Below, in pieces: positions 6,996-12,050 of a DNA stretch of 12,050 nucleotides. Origin of the DNA: an uncultured Cloacibacillus sp. (GTDB taxonomy: Bacteria > Synergistota > Synergistia > Synergistales > Synergistaceae); NCBI GenBank assembly GCA_900544635.1, contig UQVV01000033.1:1-12050 (forward strand). Reading direction: 5' to 3'. The translations under genes and the position numbers were made by a program. The notes under the pieces were generated by a model. The model searched no databases. It had not been told where the DNA came from and saw only the letters and a list, made by a program, of their open reading frames with translations. Position 1 is the stretch's first letter, and the number at the start of each line of letters is the position of its first letter.

Positions 6996-7024
6996 TTTAT
7001 ACTACTCGCAATTATGATTGTCAA
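6996..7024 (-). promoter_or_regulatory. sigma-70-type promoter of the T-box/threonine operon
   Basis: On the minus strand TTGACA (7024-7019, 6 of 6 consensus) is separated by exactly 17 bases from TATAAA (7001-6996, 5 of 6). Predicted transcription start is about 6990, giving a leader of roughly 315 bases before thrC and placing the specifier codon about 107 bases from the start, usual for T-box leaders. Confidence 0.93.
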
Positions 7025-7042
7025 GTATCAATTGATATTTGA
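7021..7042. repeat. inverted repeat between the divergent -35 boxes
   Basis: The core TATCAATTGATA (7026-7037) is a perfect 12-bp palindrome. Counting one mismatched pair, the symmetry extends to 22 bp (7021-7042). The outer arms coincide with the TTGA of the two opposed -35 boxes, which explains part of the symmetry but not the core. The position would suit an operator acting on both promoters, or it may be chance in an AT-rich promoter region. Confidence 0.55.
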
Positions 7043-7067
7043 TATTTTGTCTCCTTTCTGATAGAAT
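7039..7067 (+). promoter_or_regulatory. sigma-70-type promoter of greA
   Basis: TTGATA (7039-7044, 5 of 6) with a 17-base spacer to TAGAAT (7062-7067, 5 of 6). A TG at 7059-7060 gives an extended -10 (TGATAGAAT). Start near 7074, leaving an untranslated leader of under 40 bases. It is back-to-back with the threonine operon promoter, with 14 bases between the two -35 boxes. Confidence 0.85.
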
Positions 7068-7110
7068 TCTCTGGAATTAAGTTTTATGGTTTTTAGGTGG
7101 GATAATTCAA

Positions 7111-7599
7111 ATGGCAAAATCTGCATCGGATAAAGTCGTAATGACGCGCGAGGGCTACGAAAAGCTCAAGGCCGAGCTCGTCTCCCTCCGCAGCGACGGA
7201 CGCTCGGAAGTGGCGGCGAAGCTCGAAGAGGCGAGAGCCTTCGGAGACCTCAGCGAGAACGCCGAGTACCACGCGGCGAAGGAAGAGCAGGAAAAGCTCG
7301 AGAACCGCATCCTTCAGCTCGAATATCAGCTCAGCAAAGCGCAGATCGTCGAGGCGCACGACATAGACACGAGCGTCGTCAGCCTCGGCACGACCGTTAC
7401 GCTCGAGGACCTCGACCTCAAGAAGACCTTCGTCTACACGCTCGTCGGCACCGAAGAGGCCGACATCAAAGAGAACCGCATCTCCGCGGCGAGCCCCGTC
7501 GGCAAGGCCGTCATGGGCAAGCGCGCCGACGAAGAGGTGATGGTGAGAACGCCGCGCGGCGTCCGCCACCTCAAGGTCACGAAGATTCAGCTTAAGTAA
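7111..7599 (+). CDS. greA: Transcription elongation factor GreA
   Basis: GreA enters the RNA polymerase secondary channel and stimulates cleavage of backtracked transcripts. The 162-residue length is typical. The N-terminal coiled coil (about 12-80) carries the tip motif GDLSENAEY (45-53), whose acidic residues D46 and E49 correspond to the catalytic tip pair. The C-terminal FKBP-like domain (about 85-160) contains NRISAASPVGKAVMGK (122-137) and a VRTPRG turn (145-150). ATG 7111 has AGGTGG (7096-7101) upstream; the later in-frame Met11 has no Shine-Dalgarno. It is monocistronic here, with its own promoter and a terminator directly after, and is the only plus-strand gene in the window. Confidence 0.97.
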   Translation: MAKSASDKVVMTREGYEKLKAELVSLRSDGRSEVAAKLEEARAFGDLSENAEYHAAKEEQEKLENRILQLEYQLSKAQIVEAHDIDTSVVSLGTTVTLEDLDLKKTFVYTLVGTEEADIKENRISAASPVGKAVMGKRADEEVMVRTPRGVRHLKVTKIQLK

Positions 7600-7615
7600 C
7601 AGCGGCGGATATATG

Positions 7616-7647
7616 AAAAGCGGGACGCGAAAGCGCCCCGCTTTTTT
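7616..7647 (+). terminator. greA terminator, probably bidirectional with ddl
   Basis: GCGGGACGC (7620-7628), GAAA tetraloop, GCGCCCCGC (7633-7641) form a 9-position stem with one A-C mismatch, followed by six T (7642-7647). On the opposite strand the same hairpin is followed by TTTT, so it probably also stops the ddl operon arriving from the right, whose last stop codon is at 7672. Confidence 0.92.
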
Positions 7648-7671
7648 CTGTCCTTTGCGTCCGCCGCGCGC

Positions 7672-8613
7672 TTAGCCGCGCTTTATCGAGAACGAGCGTC
7701 TGATTACAGCGGAGAGGAAATCTCCGAACGATACTCCGCGCGCCTTCGCGGCCTTCGGCACGAGGCTCGTCGAGGTCATGCCGGGCGCGGTGTTGACTTC
7801 AAGCGCGTAGGCTTCGCCCTCCGGCGTTATTCTGAAATCGACGCGGCTGTATCCGCGGCAACCGAGCGCGCGATGCGCCGCGACGGCGTCCGCCGCGATG
7901 CGCGCGTTCACCTCCGGCGAGAAATCCGCCGGGCAGATATACTCCGTGCAGCCGTGCGTGTATTTGTTCTTGTAGTCGTAAAATCCGCTCTTCGGCTTGA
8001 TGTGCACCGCGGGCAGCGCTTCGACTGCTCCGTCCTCGCGTTCCCAGACGGCGACGGTCGCCTCCTCGCCCGGTATGTACTGCTCGACGAGCGCCAGATC
8101 CTCGAGCTGCCAGACCGCTTCGAGCGCATTGGCGTAATCGGCGGCGTCGGTGATGAACGAGAGGCCGACGGTGCTTCCGCCGCCGTTCGGCTTGACCGTG
8201 AGCTTGCCGTACTTTTTAAGATACTCCGCGGCGAGCGCTTCGTTCGCGCAATCGCGCGTCGCTGTGAAGCCGTCGGGGACCTTGACGCCCGCTTCCGCGA
8301 AGAGCGTCTTCGCGAGGCGCTTGTCCATGCCTATCATCGAAGCCTCCGGCCCTGAGCCTGTGTACGGAATTTCGAGGGCTTCGAGCACGGTCTGTATCCG
8401 GCCGTTCTCGCCCCAGCCGCCGTGCAGCGCGATGAAGACGCCGCAGGCGTTGAAGCTTTCCCATAACCTCACGAACTCTTTGATTGATTTTATGTCGTAG
8501 AGCTGCGCTTCCCAGCCGCAGCCGTTCAGCGCTTCGGCGACCGCCGCGCCGGAGTTGAGCGAAACCTCGCGCTCCGGGCTCACGCCGCCGCACAGCACAA
8601 CAATCTTGTCCAT
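7672..8613 (-). CDS. ddl: D-alanine--D-alanine ligase
   Basis: ATP-grasp ligase making D-Ala-D-Ala for the peptidoglycan pentapeptide in the cytoplasm. 313 residues, close to E. coli DdlB. Motifs: GGVSPEREVSLNSG (9-22), HGGWGENGRIQ (64-74), the small ATP loop KPNGGGSTVGL (141-151), the omega loop FYDYKNKYTHG (211-221), RVDF (257-260, Mg ligand D259) and LEVNTAPGMTSTSLVP (271-286, E272 and N274). The Lys-Tyr pair in the omega loop (K217, Y218) matches the dipeptide ligases, not the VanA/B depsipeptide type, so D-Ala-D-Ala is the expected product. ATG 8613 has AAGGAGG 11 bases upstream; the gene sits 22 bases after the lptD stop and is probably co-transcribed. Last gene of the right-hand operon. 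Confidence 0.96.
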   Translation of the reverse strand: MDKIVVLCGGVSPEREVSLNSGAAVAEALNGCGWEAQLYDIKSIKEFVRLWESFNACGVFIALHGGWGENGRIQTVLEALEIPYTGSGPEASMIGMDKRLAKTLFAEAGVKVPDGFTATRDCANEALAAEYLKKYGKLTVKPNGGGSTVGLSFITDAADYANALEAVWQLEDLALVEQYIPGEEATVAVWEREDGAVEALPAVHIKPKSGFYDYKNKYTHGCTEYICPADFSPEVNARIAADAVAAHRALGCRGYSRVDFRITPEGEAYALEVNTAPGMTSTSLVPKAAKARGVSFGDFLSAVIRRSFSIKRG

Positions 8614-8635
8614 CGCTTCAGAATCCTCCTTAAGG

Positions 8636-10474
8636 CTAATCGTCCTTCGAGCCTATCTCGAGCTTGCGGTCCGGGTATGCGTTGATGAAGAGCGTCAGCC
8701 CTATCTTGTAGTCGTCCTCGGAGCGCTTGTCCTTGTACCAGAGCTCCCACGTCATGCAGTGCATGTTGTAGGTGAGCGAATAGAAGATGGACGAGAAGTC
8801 TTCTATCTCTATATCGTAGTTCGCTCCGATGTAGACCGTCCATCTTTCCCACGGCGCGCCTATCGGCAGCGGGAACGAGACGGACTGGAAGAACGTCTCG
8901 CTGTTCGTATAGCGGTCCCACGCCATCGGGCTCTTGCCCTCTTCGACCCAACGGCGGTAATAGGAGCTCGCGAAGTTGAACGCGCCTATCTTGTAGCTGA
9001 AGCCGCCCCAGGCGTCGGTCGCCTTCTGGTTCCTGTCCTCGTTGTAGTAGTCGAAGTATCTGTACCTCGCGCCGTAGAACGGCTTAAAGATGCCTATCGA
9101 CCACTGCGGCCTGCCGCGGTACTGCGCGACGTAGGCGATACGCTCCGTCCACTCCTGGCGCGTGACGTTGTCGCCGTAGCGGCCCCACGCGGTATAGAGG
9201 CGGAATTCTCCGCCTGTCAGCGGCTCGTTGAACCACGGCGAGGCAATCGAGAATTCCGGATCGCGCCATACGTCGCGGTCTTCCGTAACGTCCGTCATGA
9301 CTTCGGTCGAGACGAGCTCGCGCTGCGCCCAGTAGAGCCGCGCGCGCCATCCGGCGTTCTCGTACTGCATTCCCCACGAAGGACGCCACAGTGTGTCCTC
9401 GGTGTCGTCGTTGTAGAGACGCCTGATGTCGGCGAAGACGCTGAACTGGTCTGTGAAGCGGTAGCGGTAGTTGATGGTGGTCTCGAACTCTCCCTGCGTC
9501 CAGTACATCGCCTCAAGGTCAAGCTCTCCGTACTGCCCGAGGTCGAGCGGGCCACGCAGCCCAAAGCCGGCTCCGAGGTCGGAGTCGTAGTTGAATATGG
9601 GCTGGATGCCCTCTCTCTTGCGGCTCGTTATTACATAGTCGAAGGGATATGGAATTACGAGAGAATCGCCGATGTAGAAGCGCGGGCGCTTGAGCACCGT
9701 CTTCTTGCCGGGGAATATGACGGCTCGCTTCGTGACGAACTTATAGTGCGGCTTGGTGAAGTCGCAGGTGGTCGAGGTGACGCCCATCCATTCGGCGACG
9801 TTTTGGGATTTCGGGCTGTTCTTCCTGCGCCGCGGCGCGTGTATGATGCCGAGCTCGGCGGCGTCGCTGTCGGGCATGAACCTGACTCTTCCGCCGCGCA
9901 TGTGCATCGGCCCGGACTCGCCGGAGACCTGCGTGAAGATTCCGCGCCGCGTCTCGACGTTGTATTTAAGGTGCTTGCCTATATATTTCTCAATGCCGGA
10001 GTAGACGACGACGTTCTCGCGATAGTCGGAATATGCGTCTACGACGTGCGACTTTGTGTCATATTCGACGTAGGGGGCGAACATGCGCACGTCCTTGTTG
10101 CGCACGCGGACGTTGCCCTCGGCTATGGCGATGCCCGTGTATTCGTCGAAGCTGATTTCGTCGGCGTCGAGGAATACTTCGTTCGGAACTTTGGCCGTCT
10201 GCTGGGCGGAGTCGCCGGACGCAGACTGCGCCGTTTCAGCCGTCTCCACCTTAGGCGTCACAGCCGGCGCTTCGTCTAACGCAGGCGGCTCCGGCTCACC
10301 GTAGGGCATGGGCTCGACGCCCGCGTCCCACGGCATAAATATGCCGTCGTCCTGCTCCGACGCAAGCGCCTGCGGCGCTGCGGTGAAAGCTGCGGCAACA
10401 GATATGAGCAAAAGGCATACGGCCAGGCGCAGAGCGGCGCCGGAATGCGCGCGGCCGATTTTTAATTTGTCCAA
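8636..10474 (-). CDS. lptD: LPS-assembly outer-membrane protein LptD (OstA), short form
   Basis: LptD inserts lipopolysaccharide into the outer leaflet of the outer membrane. The 612-residue product has a Sec signal peptide (hydrophobic core about 13-32, likely cut after QALA at 39), then a Pro/Ala/Glu-rich linker (about 50-97). An OstA/LptA-like periplasmic domain follows (about 98-230; VFLDADEISFDEYTGIAIAEG begins at 100), then TTCDFTKPHYKF (235-246), FYIGDSLVIPYPF (266-278) and a Tyr/Trp-rich beta barrel to the end. It is shorter than E. coli LptD (784). The mature protein has only two cysteines, C237 and C573 (YNMHCMTWEL). The start is inferred to be TTG at 10474, with GGGGG nine bases upstream; the next in-frame Met (47) would remove the signal peptide. 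It overlaps the end of lptC by 13 bases. Confidence 0.88.
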   Translation of the reverse strand: MDKLKIGRAHSGAALRLAVCLLLISVAAAFTAAPQALASEQDDGIFMPWDAGVEPMPYGEPEPPALDEAPAVTPKVETAETAQSASGDSAQQTAKVPNEVFLDADEISFDEYTGIAIAEGNVRVRNKDVRMFAPYVEYDTKSHVVDAYSDYRENVVVYSGIEKYIGKHLKYNVETRRGIFTQVSGESGPMHMRGGRVRFMPDSDAAELGIIHAPRRRKNSPKSQNVAEWMGVTSTTCDFTKPHYKFVTKRAVIFPGKKTVLKRPRFYIGDSLVIPYPFDYVITSRKREGIQPIFNYDSDLGAGFGLRGPLDLGQYGELDLEAMYWTQGEFETTINYRYRFTDQFSVFADIRRLYNDDTEDTLWRPSWGMQYENAGWRARLYWAQRELVSTEVMTDVTEDRDVWRDPEFSIASPWFNEPLTGGEFRLYTAWGRYGDNVTRQEWTERIAYVAQYRGRPQWSIGIFKPFYGARYRYFDYYNEDRNQKATDAWGGFSYKIGAFNFASSYYRRWVEEGKSPMAWDRYTNSETFFQSVSFPLPIGAPWERWTVYIGANYDIEIEDFSSIFYSLTYNMHCMTWELWYKDKRSEDDYKIGLTLFINAYPDRKLEIGSKDD

Positions 10475-11004
10475 GTCACTGTGCCCCCGTTCGTTATATA
10501 GCAGTCTCCGCTGCGCGTCTCGTAGACGCCCGCGTCTCCGCTTATCACCATATTTTCGGAGCTCAGCGTGACGCCCTTCGAGAAGTTCCAGCGCTCCGTA
10601 TCGGCGTCGTATTCGACGAAGCCGGACTGCATGTCGTATGTCTTGCCCTTCTCCGTCATCGTTCCGTCTCCGTTGGTCAGGGTTATGTCGTTGTTCTCGC
10701 GCGTGAAGGTGCTTCCGTCCGCGTATATGTGCGTGTCGCGGCCGTTCGGGTCTTTTATCGTGATGTCGACCGACGTCCCGTATATAACGCCGTCCTGATG
10801 CTCCGCGCGCGGCGAAATTATTATCCAGGTCTTTCCGTTCACGACGCGCTCTATCTCGATATCCTCAACGATGATGTCCGGCAAAGGGACGTTCCTCATC
10901 GCTCCCAGATGGAGATCACGCCACAAGTAAAAAGCCCCGACGGCGACCGCAAGGATCACCGCCAGGACGATGGCTTCACGCTTCGTTAATTTTTTTATAC
11001 GCAC
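10462..11004 (-). CDS. lptC: LPS export protein LptC
   Basis: LptC is the bitopic inner-membrane component that passes LPS from LptBFG to the LptA bridge. The 180-residue product has a basic N-terminus (RIKKLTKRE), one transmembrane segment (about 11-27) and a periplasmic beta-rich domain typical of the LptC/YrbK family, with pattern segments such as GVIYGTSVDITIKDPNG (72-88) and ADGSTFTRENNDITLTNGD (95-113). Start is GTG at 11004 with TGAGG six bases upstream; that site overlaps the stop codon of the preceding gene, from which it is 8 bases away. Its end overlaps lptD. The lptC-lptD order supports the call; similarity alone is moderate, as is normal for this fast-evolving family. Confidence 0.85.
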   Translation of the reverse strand: MRIKKLTKREAIVLAVILAVAVGAFYLWRDLHLGAMRNVPLPDIIVEDIEIERVVNGKTWIIISPRAEHQDGVIYGTSVDITIKDPNGRDTHIYADGSTFTRENNDITLTNGDGTMTEKGKTYDMQSGFVEYDADTERWNFSKGVTLSSENMVISGDAGVYETRSGDCYITNGGTVTWTN

Positions 11005-11012
11005 GGACTGCC

Positions 11013-12050
11013 TCAGTACTGGTTAGGGTCCGAGCGAGTGCCCTGCGGGGCGAGCCCGCCCGGTTGGGTGAGCGGCGATATCTGCGAGGGGATCTGATAG
11101 GCGGTTATCGGCATCGCTTCGGAGGTCTGCGCGTAGAAGAGCGTGCCTTCCTTGAGCTGCTTGTCGTTGCCGCGGATCAGGAAGCCGCCCGCGAGTCCGA
11201 CGGGGCCGAGAAGAACCGCGCCCGCGAGGCTCGCGCCGGCCGCGCCTATCATGGCGCTGTCCGCCTCCATAGCCTTCTTAGCCGCGTCGCCGATGTTGAC
11301 CGGCACAACGTACGGGCCGAGCACCTCGACGCCGTCTATCTCCATCTCTATCACCGAGGAGCGTCCGAAGCTGCGCGGCGGCTTCACAGTCGTGATGTGC
11401 GCGAAGACGCGGCTGCCCTTCGGCGCGACGAGCATGTCGCCTACCATAATCTGCTCGTTCAGCGCGAGGATGATTATGTCGCCTACCTTGACGTTTCTGA
11501 CGGTGAGCGTGTCGCGGAGTATACCTTTAACTATGGTCTCCTTCGGCAGCTCGAACTGCGTCGCCATGATGCCCTCGGGGAGCAGCTTCATAAGCAGGCG
11601 CTCGAGGCGCGAGACGAGCGGTCCGGGCTGGTTGGCTCCTTCGAGTATCGCCTCCATGGCGTCGATGCGTCTCGTAAGCGGCCAGGTCGGATGTATCTCC
11701 TGGCTTACGCCCCATTCCGCGACGGAGAGCTTAAAGAGAACCGACGGCTGCGTGTCCGTGCCTCTTTCGAGGAAGTCTATCAGCGCCGTCTGGCGCTCGG
11801 TAAGGCTTCCCGGAAGCTCACGCCCGAAGATGGTCCTCTCGACGTCGTTGAGCCTGTTGAGGAGGCCGCCCTCGCGCTTGCTTCCGTAGATGATGGTCTC
11901 TATCCTTTCGAGCATTTCAAACGCCGGAGCGGATTTGTCCGGCTTGATTATCGTGTTGGCCGTCCCGGTGGAGATGACGGCGGGGCCGGGCGTTTTGACC
12001 TCGGCCGTTTCGGCCTGCGCCGACTCCGCGGCGGGCGCGTTTGCAGGCTC
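11013..12050 (-). CDS. unrecognised repeat- and beta-rich envelope protein (N-terminus beyond window)
   Basis: The frame stays open from its stop at 11013 through the right edge, so at least 345 residues are present and the internal ATG at 11915 is probably not the start. Visible order (residues counted from that Met): an upstream Ala/Glu-rich linker (before Met1); three helical repeats of the pattern R-[IL]-x-x-[MV]-E-x(3)-x-G-x(4-5)-G-x-L-x-x-R at about 4-21, 21-41 and 83-103; a beta-rich domain (about 128-208) with VGDIIILALNEQI, LVAPKGSRVFAHI and VEVLGPYVVPVNIG, reminiscent of VirB10/TrbI-like or other secreted beta domains; a glycine-rich hydrophobic stretch (about 222-247) like a glycine zipper or membrane segment; then KEGTLFYAQT and a Pro/Gln-rich tail. 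First visible gene of the lptC-lptD-ddl operon, 8 bases from lptC. Function unknown; envelope location is inferred from composition and neighbours. Confidence 0.8.
   Translation of the reverse strand, partial: EPANAPAAESAQAETAEVKTPGPAVISTGTANTIIKPDKSAPAFEMLERIETIIYGSKREGGLLNRLNDVERTIFGRELPGSLTERQTALIDFLERGTDTQPSVLFKLSVAEWGVSQEIHPTWPLTRRIDAMEAILEGANQPGPLVSRLERLLMKLLPEGIMATQFELPKETIVKGILRDTLTVRNVKVGDIIILALNEQIMVGDMLVAPKGSRVFAHITTVKPPRSFGRSSVIEMEIDGVEVLGPYVVPVNIGDAAKKAMEADSAMIGAAGASLAGAVLLGPVGLAGGFLIRGNDKQLKEGTLFYAQTSEAMPITAYQIPSQISPLTQPGGLAPQGTRSDPNQY

Noticed and set aside
5937..7061. 374-codon plus-strand frame running from thrC into the T-box region
   Set aside because: It is antisense to thrC and to the structured T-box leader, and extends through both promoters.
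8555..10279. 574-codon open frame on the plus strand over lptD
   Set aside because: Antisense shadow of lptD with Arg/Val/Glu-rich low-information sequence and no supporting start site.
11013..11915. Treating the ATG at 11915 as the true start of the unassigned envelope protein
   Set aside because: The frame remains open to the window edge, the upstream codons read as a normal Ala/Glu-rich linker, and no Shine-Dalgarno precedes this ATG.
1..12050. CRISPR arrays, insertion sequences, tRNA or rRNA genes
   Set aside because: No regularly spaced repeats, transposase motifs, terminal inverted repeats or tRNA-like cloverleaf sequences were found by eye; the gaps between genes are short or explained by regulatory signals.

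Overview
The window looks like a GC-rich, diderm (LPS-bearing) bacterium. Well-spaced AGGAGG-type Shine-Dalgarno sites, a tRNA-sensing T-box leader and an LptC/LptD outer-membrane pair occur together. This mix fits Synergistota best (inferred; a diderm Firmicute such as a Negativicute is the main alternative). Nearly everything lies on the minus strand; only greA is on the plus strand.

Layout. (a) 1-62 is the start of a truncated exported or membrane-anchored protein. (b) 118-2313 is a 731-residue protein with the architecture of an Eco57I/TaqI-type DNA adenine methylase. Its cofactor and catalytic motifs (the DPACGSG and NPPY equivalents) are both degenerate, while the C-terminal target-recognition domain looks intact. 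This is the most unusual gene here. (c) 2396-2422 is an intrinsic terminator closing the next operon. (d) 6674 down to 2438 is a tightly coupled operon thrC-thrB-lysC-asd (threonine synthase, homoserine kinase, aspartokinase, aspartate-semialdehyde dehydrogenase). It lacks only hom from a full aspartate-to-threonine route. (e) 6714-6990 is a textbook T-box leader with specifier codon ACC (Thr), mutually exclusive antiterminator and terminator, and a near-consensus sigma-70-type promoter upstream. (f) 7111-7599 is greA, transcribed divergently from the T-box operon; a 12-bp palindrome lies between the two -35 boxes. (g) 7616-7647 is a probably bidirectional terminator between convergent greA and ddl. 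(h) From the right edge down to 7672 runs an envelope operon: an unrecognised repeat/beta-rich protein (truncated by the window edge), lptC, lptD and ddl.

How it works together. Uncharged tRNA-Thr should bind the T-box and let transcription reach thrC, thrB, lysC and asd. lysC and asd also feed lysine, methionine and diaminopimelate synthesis, so threonine starvation appears to control the common entry steps. The aspartokinase carries C-terminal ACT-type allosteric repeats and a possible internal start for a separate regulatory subunit. The right-hand operon links LPS export (LptC, LptD) with peptidoglycan precursor synthesis (Ddl). The large plus-strand reading frames over these genes are treated as antisense shadows.
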